From contig CATPBD010000234.1 in NCBI GenBank assembly GCA_955652265.1, positions 1-10,763 of the forward strand: a stretch of DNA of 10,763 nt, given 5' to 3'. The notes under the pieces are model-generated. The model saw only the letters and a list, made by a program, of their open reading frames with translations. It searched no databases and was not told where the DNA came from. Positions 1 to 7,142 of the stretch are shown here, one piece after another; position 1 is the stretch's first letter, and each line of letters begins with the position of its first letter. The position numbers and the translations under genes are program-made. This DNA is from an uncultured Gemmatimonadaceae bacterium. Lineage in GTDB: Bacteria > Gemmatimonadota > Gemmatimonadetes > Gemmatimonadales > Gemmatimonadaceae.

Positions 1-231
1 AACACACTCGGAGTGCGTCGCTTCTTCGCAGATGGTGTCGACCTGACAGTATCCGGCCGGAACCTGAAAGTGTGGACCAAGTACAGCGGCTACGATCCGG
101 AGATCAACCTGTTCGGAACGAACGCCGGCGGTATCGGATCCGTGCAGACAACAGCAGCAGATCGAGGCTTCGATTTTGGCGGCTACCCAATTCCTCGCGT
201 GTGGTCGCTCAGCGCGCGGATCACTTTCTGA
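1..231 (+). CDS. SusC/RagA-family TonB-dependent receptor, C-terminal end (partial)
   Basis: Frame 1 is open from the first base to a TGA at 229-231, so this is the last 76 codons of a gene that starts outside the window. The visible protein includes the stretch DLTVSGRNLKVWTKYSGYDPE followed by a Phe/Gly/Arg-rich end closing in WSLSARITF. 'Gly-Arg-Asn-Leu ... Trp-Thr-x-Tyr-x-Gly-x-Asp-Pro-Glu' and a final strand ending in an aromatic residue are the usual C-terminus of SusC/RagA outer-membrane receptors, which import large ligands using energy delivered by TonB. A SusD-like lipoprotein gene starts 19 bases downstream, as expected for a SusCD pair. The substrate cannot be read from this fragment. 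Confidence 0.88.
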   Translation, partial: NTLGVRRFFADGVDLTVSGRNLKVWTKYSGYDPEINLFGTNAGGIGSVQTTAADRGFDFGGYPIPRVWSLSARITF

Positions 232-250
232 CGCTCGGAGAATCTCACCT

Positions 251-1600
251 ATGCGAATGATGAGACAATGCCTGGGCGCCGCTGCCGCGCTTTCAGTTGT
301 CGGTTGTAACCTCGATCTGCAGAACCCGAACCAACCCACCACCGACCAGGTGACGAGCAGTCCCGACGGAGTCATCGCTCTCGCCACTGGGCTCCAGGGC
401 CGGTTCTCTCTGTCGTACGGGAATTACGCATACATGGCGGGGCTCGAGACCGACGAGTTCGCTTCTAACCCCGCGGCGCTGATCTCGATCAGCGATGCCG
501 AACAGGGATCGGTACCTCCGGGTACCGGCATCGCGGAGAACGTATTCACTTCGATCTACAGGACGGTGCGCACCGCGGACGATCTCCTGACCGGCGCCAA
601 CGCCTTGGCGGGACAGTTCGACGCCGGAACGCGCAGCGGCTTGAGAGCGCTCGCATTTGCCCTCAAGGCTGAATCGCTGGGCGAGGCCCTCCAGTCGTAT
701 CAGCAGGTGCCGATCAATACTTTTGGCGTGACGGCTCCGATTTACGCGACTCGCGCTCAAGCGCTGGCCCTGGTCCGCCAGCTACTCGACTCCGCCGAGG
801 CGGAGATTTCGGCCACACCGCCGAGCGCATTCTTCAACGGCAATATCCTCACGCCGGGCGTCAACCTACCCAACGTCATTCATCTCTTCCGGGCGAGATA
901 CGCGCGGATGGGAGGAGATGACGCGACAGCGATCGCCGCGGCCAATCTGGTTGCGCGCTCTGGCCCGTCTGCAATGTCGGTGCTGACCTTTCCCGCGCCG
1001 AACATCAACTTCTACGCGAACGTGCTGGGCGGCACCAACGGCGTCGCTCCACGCCGGCAGTGGAGACTGTCGATGGACCCGCAGGACCAGCGCTGGACCT
1101 GGTTCGTGACGCCTTCGACTACGTACGTCGGTCGGGTCGGCGCGCTCCTGGATCCGTGGAACCGCTACTCGAATCCGCAGGCTCCGCTGCCGGTTTACTT
1201 TCCCGACGAAGCGCTGCTGATCAAGGCAGAAGCGTTGGCCAACACAGCGCAGCTGGTGCAGTCACAAGCGGTTCTCGATTCCGTGCGCACGGACTGCACC
1301 GGCAATCGTGGCATCGACGATCCCAAAGCGTGCTTGCCTCCTCTCGCGGGTGCGCTGACGCAACCGCAGCTGATCGCCGAGATCTATAACCAACGTCGTT
1401 ACGAGCTGCTCGGAAGCGGATTACGGTGGGAAGACTCGCGTCGACGTAGCCTGATTCGTGGGCCGGCCGCTGCGCCAGCGGTTCCGCTGGACGGACAGCG
1501 CTGCTGGCTACCCTACGCGATCGGTGACCGGAATGCGAATCCGAACGTACCGCCGGATCCGGCGGAGCCTACGACGTTCCCATCTGGCTGCACATACTAA
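251..1600 (+). CDS. SusD/RagB-family outer-membrane nutrient-binding lipoprotein
   Basis: The product is 449 aa. The chosen ATG at 251 has GGAG at 237-240 and opens a lipoprotein signal: short basic N-terminus, hydrophobic run and lipobox VVGC, with Cys19 as the lipidated residue. An in-frame ATG at 176 overlaps the receptor gene and would bury this signal, so it was rejected. The mature protein begins with the Asn-Pro-Asn-rich start common in SusD proteins. Near residue 380 it has YNQRRYELLGSGLRWEDSRR, which matches the conserved 'ERR-EL-EG-RW-D-RR' segment of the RagB/SusD family. Family members cap the SusC barrel on the cell surface and bind the ligand through TPR-like helices. Length is slightly below the usual 500 or so residues. 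Ligand unknown; not necessarily a glycan in this lineage. Confidence 0.9.
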   Translation: MRMMRQCLGAAAALSVVGCNLDLQNPNQPTTDQVTSSPDGVIALATGLQGRFSLSYGNYAYMAGLETDEFASNPAALISISDAEQGSVPPGTGIAENVFTSIYRTVRTADDLLTGANALAGQFDAGTRSGLRALAFALKAESLGEALQSYQQVPINTFGVTAPIYATRAQALALVRQLLDSAEAEISATPPSAFFNGNILTPGVNLPNVIHLFRARYARMGGDDATAIAAANLVARSGPSAMSVLTFPAPNINFYANVLGGTNGVAPRRQWRLSMDPQDQRWTWFVTPSTTYVGRVGALLDPWNRYSNPQAPLPVYFPDEALLIKAEALANTAQLVQSQAVLDSVRTDCTGNRGIDDPKACLPPLAGALTQPQLIAEIYNQRRYELLGSGLRWEDSRRRSLIRGPAAAPAVPLDGQRCWLPYAIGDRNANPNVPPDPAEPTTFPSGCTY

Positions 1601-1614
1601 CGAGGCCGCGATCA

Positions 1615-2382
1615 ATGAATATCCAATCCATGAAGATCGGTTTTTTGGCGGCGCTCGCGGTGGTAGCAGTCGGATGCGGTACCAAGGAAGCGGCGGGCCC
1701 TCTCGAGCCATCGGGACCAACGGGCCGCGTGAGATTCGTGAATCTTGTCACCGACCCCGCCCGCAATCCGGTGAACGCCATCCTCGAGAGCGTGCCATTC
1801 GGCGTCAGCCTCGGCTACACCGCGACGACGCCGGCGACGCTCCCGTCGCCTGCGACTGCCAACTATTCCGCGATTCTCACTGGCAACCGCTCGCTCGTGC
1901 TGAAAAAGACCGCCGACACCAGCGTGACAGTTGCGACCATCAGCTTCGCCGTCGGTACAGGCGAGGACCGCACCGTGTACGCGACGGGCGGCACTGGCGG
2001 GGGCGCGGTTACGAGCTTCCTCACGACTGACGGGAATCCGGTTCCGACTTCCAGTCAGGTCGAGCTGCGCATCGTGAACATGTCTCCCTCGGCGGGCGCG
2101 TTGGACTTTTTCGTTACGGCACCAAACGCGGATCTGTCGACGGCGACACCGGCGGCAGCAAACGTGGCGTACCAGGGAATCTCGCCCTACATAGTACTGG
2201 CGCCCGGGACGTATCAGGTGCGCGCAGTACCGGCCGGAACCGCGCCTGCGGCGCGCTCCACCAGTGTGTCGGTGACGATCAACAACCTCGCGCTCGCCGG
2301 CGGAACGGGTCGTACGGTCGTGACCGGTGATTCCGCCGCAGGCAGCACACCGATCACCGCTTTCGTGCTGACCGACCGTTAG
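1615..2382 (+). CDS. DUF4397-domain lipoprotein
   Basis: A 255-aa protein with a lipoprotein signal: Lys-containing N-terminus, hydrophobic segment and lipobox AVGC, with Cys21 as the predicted lipid anchor. GAGG at 1602-1605 supports ATG 1615; ATG 1630 in the same frame would also keep the signal. The mature part has two related beta-rich units. Each opens with an 'R-(F/I)-V-N' strand (GRVRFVNLVTDPARNPVNA near residue 37, ELRIVNMSPSAGALDFFV near residue 150) and contains a 'Y-x-x-I-x-P-G-x-Y-x-V-R' type strand (ISPYIVLAPGTYQVRAV near 187). This is the pattern of DUF4397, a domain of unknown biochemical role found in secreted and surface proteins. It follows the SusD gene after 14 bases, so it is probably a third component of the same uptake operon. 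No catalytic residues are recognised. Confidence 0.82.
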   Translation: MNIQSMKIGFLAALAVVAVGCGTKEAAGPLEPSGPTGRVRFVNLVTDPARNPVNAILESVPFGVSLGYTATTPATLPSPATANYSAILTGNRSLVLKKTADTSVTVATISFAVGTGEDRTVYATGGTGGGAVTSFLTTDGNPVPTSSQVELRIVNMSPSAGALDFFVTAPNADLSTATPAAANVAYQGISPYIVLAPGTYQVRAVPAGTAPAARSTSVSVTINNLALAGGTGRTVVTGDSAAGSTPITAFVLTDR

Positions 2383-2395
2383 CGAAGTCCGCTGA

Positions 2396-4018
2396 CTAAA
2401 ACGTCGTCTTGAGCGGGGGCGACCAGTCCGACATCCGCGCGTCACCGGGAGATTGCGTCAGCTGACGCAGTCTCCCGGTGCGCACGTCGAGCACCCAGAT
2501 ATTCTTCTGATCTCCGATGGCGCCGAGACGGCGCGTGATCGACATGTGCCGTCCATCCGGCGCCCACGACGGATTCTCGTTCTCGCCCTCGTTCGTCAGC
2601 TGCTTCATCACGCGGTCTTTCACCCCGATGGTCCACACCTGGAAGTCGCCGTTCTGCTGCTGGAACGCGATCTCGTCGCCATTGGGTGACCAGTCGGGGC
2701 TTGTCCGATAACTGCGTTTCCCGGGCACAACGGGAGTCAGCGGCCTCAGCCCGGTGCCATCCACATTCATCGTGAACAGCTGCGGAGTGAGCGGACGCGG
2801 CGACACGAACACGATCTGCTTTCCGTCAGGGCTGAAATTGGGAGACAGCGTCCCGAATCCGGTCCGCCCGACGAAGGGCTTTGCCACCGTATCGTCTCCC
2901 GCCGCGCTCGCGATAATTAGTTCCGCCGGAGAATCGCCACCGGATGCCCACACGATGTTCTTTCCGTCCCTGGTGTAGACGGGCGTGATGTTGAATCCCC
3001 GGTTGGATGCAGAGAGAAGTCGCGGCCGCAGCGTACGCAGATCTATCTGAGCGATTCGCGTCCCGCGATCGTCGGCATCGGCGTAGACGATCCATCTTCC
3101 TGATGGATGCCATGCCGGCGATAGCGCAGCACCGACGGTGGGGAGCGTCCGCTCGTTGGCGCCATCGCTATCCACCACCTTCAACTTGGTCCCTTCGACG
3201 AAAGCGATCCTGGTCGATGCGATCCCGCGCGTGCCGGTGATCCATCGCTCCAGCTCGTCGCTGACGCCGTGGATGGCAAAGCGCCGCTCTCGCACCGCCG
3301 AGTCACGGACGATGGAATCCCGCGACGCAAACCGTGCGAAGACAGAATCGAACCGCATTGAGTCCTGGGCCGCAGCAGCACGGAGAATCAGGTCGCGCCG
3401 ATCCAGCTCGCGAGAGATTGAATCGCGGGCAGAAGCACTCCGCTGCGCTGCGACGCGCTGCCCGGGATGTTTCAGCGCAGTCGGACGCGCTGCTTCACGC
3501 GCAAGACTGTCACGAGCCGTGGAGTCCGCCGCCAGCGCTGCATGGGTCGCCCGCACGCGCTCGGCGAGAACCCCAGACAGTGAGTCGCGGATGGCGGGAA
3601 GCCGGTTGCGCGGGACCCTCGGCAGTCGGAAAACACCCTCCTGACGCAGCTTGCCCTTCGGGTCGAATACCTCCATGTGAAGGCCAGTCGCCGTCGGACT
3701 TCCGCGCACGACGAAATTCGCGCGCGTTTGCGCGATAGGCGAGAAGTTGATCTTCCCATCGCCGGGCCTCCAGACGTCGGTCATGGAAGTGCTGTCGAGG
3801 ATAAGCGGCTGGATCCGATCGCCGTAATCAAAGTCGCGCTGAATGATGGTGCGCGTCGAATCACCCTCGGTCGTGTCGATCTGCAGCACCACCACGGCCA
3901 CAGGAACCTCTATGGGCCGCTGAGGCTTTGGTCGAGCTGGGACTGAGCGTTGTCCGTGCACCGCCGGAGCCAGCGCGAAAAAAGTCGCGGCCCCAAGCAG
4001 GATTTTGCGATTGGTCAT
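2396..4018 (-). CDS. tolB: TolB-like periplasmic beta-propeller protein with large internal insertion
   Basis: The product is 540 aa, against roughly 430 for typical TolB. Residues 1-23 form a Sec signal peptide (Lys5, hydrophobic core, Ala-Val-His-Gly end). Residues about 35-135 fit the TolB N-terminal domain. The linker resumes at 248-274 with GVSDELERWITGTRGIASTR, close to the 'SDEIYEKLTGERG-F-TRIAYV' segment of TolB. Residues 270-535 contain WD40-like PD40 repeats, each with a 'P-x-(F/W)-(S/H/A)-P-(D/S/N)-G' motif (for example SPAWHPSGRWIVY, SPNFSPDGKQIVF, SPDWSPNGDEIAF, NPSWAPDGRHMSI). Between them lies a charged, probably helical insert at about 141-247 with repeated (R/Q)DS motifs. TolB works in the periplasm with Pal and TolA. 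The gene follows tonB on the same strand, but a hairpin separates them. No clear Shine-Dalgarno sequence or promoter was found before ATG 4018. TolB-like propeller of unknown role is the alternative. Confidence 0.85.
   Translation of the reverse strand: MTNRKILLGAATFFALAPAVHGQRSVPARPKPQRPIEVPVAVVVLQIDTTEGDSTRTIIQRDFDYGDRIQPLILDSTSMTDVWRPGDGKINFSPIAQTRANFVVRGSPTATGLHMEVFDPKGKLRQEGVFRLPRVPRNRLPAIRDSLSGVLAERVRATHAALAADSTARDSLAREAARPTALKHPGQRVAAQRSASARDSISRELDRRDLILRAAAAQDSMRFDSVFARFASRDSIVRDSAVRERRFAIHGVSDELERWITGTRGIASTRIAFVEGTKLKVVDSDGANERTLPTVGAALSPAWHPSGRWIVYADADDRGTRIAQIDLRTLRPRLLSASNRGFNITPVYTRDGKNIVWASGGDSPAELIIASAAGDDTVAKPFVGRTGFGTLSPNFSPDGKQIVFVSPRPLTPQLFTMNVDGTGLRPLTPVVPGKRSYRTSPDWSPNGDEIAFQQQNGDFQVWTIGVKDRVMKQLTNEGENENPSWAPDGRHMSITRRLGAIGDQKNIWVLDVRTGRLRQLTQSPGDARMSDWSPPLKTTF
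2443..2480. repeat. 38-bp near-perfect palindrome inside the 3' end of tolB
   Basis: Outer arms CACCGGGAGA (2443-2452) and TCTCCCGGTG (2471-2480) are exact inverse complements. The inner 16 bases, TGCGTCAGCTGACGCA (2454-2469), are a perfect palindrome. The only imperfect pair is T2453 with G2470, which is a U-G wobble in plus-strand RNA and a C-A mismatch in tolB mRNA. The element encodes a normal-looking part of the TolB propeller (around residues 513-526). It lies 61 bases past the stop of the plus-strand DUF4397 gene and has no T-tract on either side. Confidence 0.8.
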
Positions 4019-4067
4019 CTAGGGTTCAAATTTATGCATTCCGGCAATGGTACACTGTAGCAACGAC

Positions 4068-4098
4068 AAAGCCGCGGAGGAAATTCCCCCGCGGCTTT
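4068..4098 (-). terminator. Hairpin terminator after tonB
   Basis: Arms AAAGCCGCGG (4068-4077) and CCGCGGCTTT (4089-4098) form a 10-bp perfect stem with an 11-base loop. It starts 20 bases after the tonB stop and ends 49 bases before the tolB start. On the minus strand the stem ends in CTTTG, so the T-tract is weak. Some transcripts probably end here, with partial read-through into tolB. Confidence 0.65.
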
Positions 4099-4117
4099 AT
4101 CGCGATCGGGTCGCTCG

Positions 4118-4897
4118 TTATTTCGACAGATGGAACTGAAACGGCATCTGTACGAGCTGCTGAACCTTCCTGCCCCCGATCTGCGCCGCCGAGAATCTCA
4201 TACGGGGGAGCGCATCCTTCACGGCAGCGCTAAACGCCGGATTGCTGGAGCTAAGGATCTTGAGAGTGCCCGACTCGTACCGGCCGCTCTCGTTCACTAC
4301 GAACTGCGTGAGCACTGTGCCCTCTACGCCTGAGTCCCTGAGAGAGGCCGGGTACTCCGGAGCATCGCCGCCGATTTTCTCGACCGGCTTCTCGACCTGG
4401 AACTCCATGTATGGGCCGTGGTCCGCGATGCCCGCGCCGGTACCGCCTTCCTTGCCGGTGCCGCCCGTCACACCATTGCCCGACCCGCCAGCGACGCCCT
4501 TGCCGCTGAAGTCGTTCTCATTGGTGACCGCCTTCGAGAGGTCGATCGAGGGCAGGTTCGTCGGGATGTTGACCGGCGTCGTCAGGACCTTGAAGCCCTT
4601 GGGCGGTGCCGGAGCGACTTCCTTGGGCAGCCTGGGCAGGTCTACGACTTTGGGAGTCGGTGCCTTCGGCTTGGGCGCTTCCTTGGGCGGCGGAGTCTCT
4701 TTCTTCGGCGGTGGTGGCACATCCTTCTTCATCGCCACGAAACTGACCTTCGTCTCGCGCTGTTCAGCCTTCCGGACCCCTGCTCGGGCCGTGGCGAAGA
4801 TCGCGAGAAAGAGGACGCTCAAGTGCAGAACTATGCTGAATATGGTCCCGCCGGGGGACCTTCTTTTCTTGTCTGGTTTGGATTCGAGTAACCGCAT
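4118..4897 (-). CDS. tonB: TonB energy-transducing protein
   Basis: The product is 259 aa with the classic TonB order. A basic cytoplasmic tail (1-16) is followed by one membrane helix (about 18-37, containing the family-typical Ser/His face in SIVLHLSVLFLAIFATA). Then come a Pro/Lys-rich periplasm-spanning stretch (about 58-115) and a Gly-rich linker (131-156). The C-terminal domain (about 172-258) has 'YPASLRDSGVEGTV' and 'VNESGRYES', which match the conserved 'YP--A---G--G-V-V-F-V---G-V' core. It links the proton-motive-force complex ExbBD in the inner membrane to outer-membrane receptors such as the SusC protein at the left edge. ATG 4897 is supported by AGGGGAG at 4902-4908. ExbB and ExbD genes are absent from the window. 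A TolA-like role in view of the neighbouring tolB is possible but less likely. Confidence 0.9.
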   Translation of the reverse strand: MRLLESKPDKKRRSPGGTIFSIVLHLSVLFLAIFATARAGVRKAEQRETKVSFVAMKKDVPPPPKKETPPPKEAPKPKAPTPKVVDLPRLPKEVAPAPPKGFKVLTTPVNIPTNLPSIDLSKAVTNENDFSGKGVAGGSGNGVTGGTGKEGGTGAGIADHGPYMEFQVEKPVEKIGGDAPEYPASLRDSGVEGTVLTQFVVNESGRYESGTLKILSSSNPAFSAAVKDALPRMRFSAAQIGGRKVQQLVQMPFQFHLSK

Positions 4898-4922
4898 GTT
4901 GCTCCCCTGTTAAAGCTGCCTT

Positions 4923-4972
4923 CCTATAGAGCAAGCGCCTGGCCAAAGTAGGCTGTTTTAGGGCGCCCTAAA
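4923..4972 (-). promoter_or_regulatory. Candidate tonB control region with 16-bp palindrome
   Basis: On the minus strand TATAGG (4923-4928) is a possible -10 element, 25 bases before the tonB start codon; no good -35 is visible at the normal distance. Just upstream lies TTTAGGGCGCCCTAAA (4957-4972), a perfect 16-bp palindrome with no other obvious purpose. Its position relative to the -10 suits an operator for a dimeric regulator. It does not resemble a Fur box. The promoter part is weak; the palindrome itself is certain. Confidence 0.4.
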
Positions 4973-5068
4973 TGCCCCAATTTTGGCACGATTTTCCGCT
5001 ACGGCTGAGCTCCAATCTCTGTTTCACTGGCTGCTCGATTTCTGATCACTGGTCAGCGATGTAAATGC

Positions 5069-5099
5069 AAAAAGGGCGCGGATTTAGCCGCGCCCCTTT
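5069..5099 (-). terminator. Rho-independent terminator of the adhesin-E-like gene
   Basis: GGGCGCGG (5074-5081) and CCGCGCCC (5088-5095) form an 8-bp GC stem around the loop ATTTAG. On the minus strand the stem is followed by five T residues (5073 down to 5069). It lies 31 bases beyond the stop at 5130, which fits an intrinsic terminator for that gene and insulates tonB downstream. Confidence 0.85.
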
Positions 5100-5129
5100 C
5101 TCTCTCTCGGCTGGTTCACAAAACTGGTG

Positions 5130-5663
5130 CTAGCGCTTTGTTGTCGTCTTCCTGGCGGGAGCCTTTTTCGGGGTCGGATTTGCCTGCGTTTCTGCGGCGT
5201 TCGCGGACGCCGGAGTGCTCGCTTTCGTGCCCGCTTTTCGCGTAAGAATTCCGCACATGGTTTCGAACGCGTTTCGTCCCGCCGTGCCCGATTTTGGACG
5301 GTCCCAAACCATGTGAGCCTGGTCGCGCGGGTCCACCTCTCCCTCGTCCCTGACGAGGACGTTGTTGCCCACGTACACCGTACTCCGGACGCGTTTCACC
5401 CGTACTGGAGAGCACCTCACGTATGCCCCCTCGACCAGTCGGGTGTACTGCTTCTTGTTCTCGAGGATCCTCGGCCGGGTGTAGTCCCAGCTCGTCACCG
5501 TGTTCCACGTGCCGGGCGACTGGAGCGCGGTGCTCGCCGTGTCGAAAATGACGGTGACATCAGAATCCTTGTAGACCTGGCGCCACGGAGCCTGAGCGTG
5601 CGCGGCAACTGACACAGCGACGAACGCGAATAAGAGAGCAGCTCTGCCGGCAAAACGAATCAT
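5130..5663 (-). CDS. Secreted protein resembling surface-adhesin protein E
   Basis: The product is 177 aa. ATG 5663 is chosen because AGGAG sits five bases before it and it opens directly into a signal peptide (Arg3, hydrophobic run, cleavage after Ala-His-Ala). The longer frame from 5756 places 31 unlikely residues ahead of the signal. The mature part (about 24-145) has W-x-x-V, then 'VTVIFDTAS' , 'GTWNTVTSWDY', a central Cys, 'W' and a late Cys ('METMCGIL'-like FETMCGIL). This is the order in the surface-adhesin protein E-like/CNP1 domain: 'W-V ... vYiD--Si ... vW-l-dy ... C ... W ... C'. The two Cys may form a disulfide. The last 30 or so residues are rich in Lys, Ala, Pro and Thr, a basic tail not typical of the family. 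The role is probably at the cell surface or in the periplasm. Family assignment is by eye and moderate. Confidence 0.65.
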   Translation of the reverse strand: MIRFAGRAALLFAFVAVSVAAHAQAPWRQVYKDSDVTVIFDTASTALQSPGTWNTVTSWDYTRPRILENKKQYTRLVEGAYVRCSPVRVKRVRSTVYVGNNVLVRDEGEVDPRDQAHMVWDRPKSGTAGRNAFETMCGILTRKAGTKASTPASANAAETQANPTPKKAPARKTTTKR

Positions 5664-5742
5664 GAAATCTCCTGGTGTCCGCCCCGCCCTACGCTGTTGT
5701 AATGGGAGTGACAGCGGTGCGGACCGATCTTGGTAGGCTTGG

Positions 5743-5748
5743 ATTATA
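5743..5748 (-). promoter_or_regulatory. Candidate -10 element before the adhesin-E-like gene
   Basis: The minus strand reads TATAAT at 5748-5743, a perfect -10 hexamer, about 80 bases before ATG 5663 and just after the AI-2E-type gene ends at 5811. The expected -35 place (5766-5771) reads AGCGAG, a poor match, so an alternative sigma factor or activator may be needed. The position would give the gene its own promoter. Confidence 0.4.
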
Positions 5749-5810
5749 TACACCACGCACGCGCCCTCGCTACTCGCCGCGCGAACGAAGATCAGGGTTT
5801 TCTACTGGAG

Positions 5811-7142
5811 TCACTCATCATCGCCGGGCCAATGATTGAGCGTGCGCTCGACCGCCTCGTGGCTGGCGAGTAGCCGCGCCCTCGTTTCCGCTGAGATCTC
5901 ACGCATTTCCTTCGGGCTCATCGTCCGGGCGATGGTGAGAATTGCGGCAAGAAGCGGTACAGCGACAAGAAGACCCAAAAATCCGAACAGGACAGACATC
6001 AGCGCTTGAATCCCGAGGGTCATCGCCGGTGGCAGGTCGACTCCGTGCTTCATCAGCACGGGTACGAGCACGTGATTCTCGGCGAACTGGATCACGAAAT
6101 AGCCGATCGCCACGAGGAGTGCTTTGTGGGGCGAGTCGATGAACGCCATCGCGATTGCTGGAATCGCGGCGAAGATCGACCCGATGATCGGGATGAACTT
6201 CGCGACGCCCGCCAGGATGCCGAGGGGCACCGCCGCCTTGACGTGAATGACCAGCAGAAACACCGTGGTGACGGCACCGATCACGACCATCGCGATCAGC
6301 TGAGTCACGAGCCAGCGCCGGAGCGTTGTGGCGAGCCGCGCTAGCGTGACGGCGACCCGCTCACGCTCCTGGGGCGGCACGAGATCGAGCATTCCGGCGT
6401 GGTACAGTGGTGGATCAACACCGATGTACGCGGCGATAAACAGCACGAGCATGAATGCGCCCGTCACCACAAACGTGGAAGTGAGCACGCTGAGAAAAGA
6501 GTGCTGCGCGCCCCGAAACTGTTTGGTGATCTCGCGTCGGAGATTGCCGCCGACCGCCACTTCGTTGCTGCGCGTCGCCTTCCCAGCGGCTCCAGCAGTC
6601 GTTGCGGCCGCAGCAGCGGAGTCGGTGTGAAGTGAATCCGTTGCCGCGATTCCCGCTTTCGACTCGGAGGCGGGCGCAATCGGCGGCTGGTTCGACGTCG
6701 CTTCGGCAGAATCACCGTTTTCCTCCGGCGCGGCAACGCGTACGGAATCGGTAGTGCTCTCCTCGTTAAACAGAAGCCCGAGGACTCCGTTGGCGCGGTG
6801 GCCGAGCCAGGCATCGATCTTGTCCATTGCCTCGGGAAGGCGGTCCTGCAGCTCTTTCGATTGAGCGCGAAGAATCGGCGCCATCCCGACCCCGCCGCCG
6901 ATGAGGAGGCCAAGAAACACCGTAAGGATTATTGCGACTCCGAGCCCGCGCGGAATGCGGCGTTTCTCGAACCAGTCCGCTCCCTGGGCGATGGGAAGTC
7001 CGAAGAGGACGCCGAGGAAGAAGAGGAAAATGACCGGGTGCGCGATCCAGACCAGTCGCACGGCGACGTAGAAACCGAATATGAGCGCGAGTATTCGCAC
7101 GACATCGCGCGTTGGGAATGTGAACGGTTGGCGAGCGTCCAT
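5811..7142 (-). CDS. AI-2E family transporter (PerM/TqsA type membrane protein)
   Basis: The product is 443 aa with 7-8 predicted membrane helices. An N-terminal pair lies at about 14-48 and a third helix at 66-90; one follows at 216-240 and the rest at 278-405. The family signature appears at 315-333 (FIPIIGSIFAAIPAIAMAF) and 355-400 (ENHVLVPVLMKHGVDLPPAM, then the Gly/Leu-rich last helices). Members (formerly UPF0118) include E. coli TqsA, linked to autoinducer-2 export, and proteins reported as ion antiporters, so the substrate cannot be fixed. Residues 128-200 form an acidic then Ala/Thr/Ser-rich low-complexity insert in the loop after helix 3; the family usually has a more compact, ordered loop here. 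ATG 7142 is the best start, though its ribosome site is weak. Likely a separate transcription unit. Confidence 0.88.
   Translation of the reverse strand: MDARQPFTFPTRDVVRILALIFGFYVAVRLVWIAHPVIFLFFLGVLFGLPIAQGADWFEKRRIPRGLGVAIILTVFLGLLIGGGVGMAPILRAQSKELQDRLPEAMDKIDAWLGHRANGVLGLLFNEESTTDSVRVAAPEENGDSAEATSNQPPIAPASESKAGIAATDSLHTDSAAAAATTAGAAGKATRSNEVAVGGNLRREITKQFRGAQHSFLSVLTSTFVVTGAFMLVLFIAAYIGVDPPLYHAGMLDLVPPQERERVAVTLARLATTLRRWLVTQLIAMVVIGAVTTVFLLVIHVKAAVPLGILAGVAKFIPIIGSIFAAIPAIAMAFIDSPHKALLVAIGYFVIQFAENHVLVPVLMKHGVDLPPAMTLGIQALMSVLFGFLGLLVAVPLLAAILTIARTMSPKEMREISAETRARLLASHEAVERTLNHWPGDDE

Noticed and set aside
2378..2396. Seven-pair hairpin (GTTAGCG/CGCTGAC) between the convergent DUF4397 and tolB stops
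   Set aside because: It is short, contains a wobble and has no T-tract on either strand, so a terminator call is not justified.
4984..5000. Sigma-54-like promoter (TTGGCACG followed by a GC)
   Set aside because: The GG-to-GC spacing is eleven bases instead of ten, and it points towards the 3' end of a gene on the other strand.
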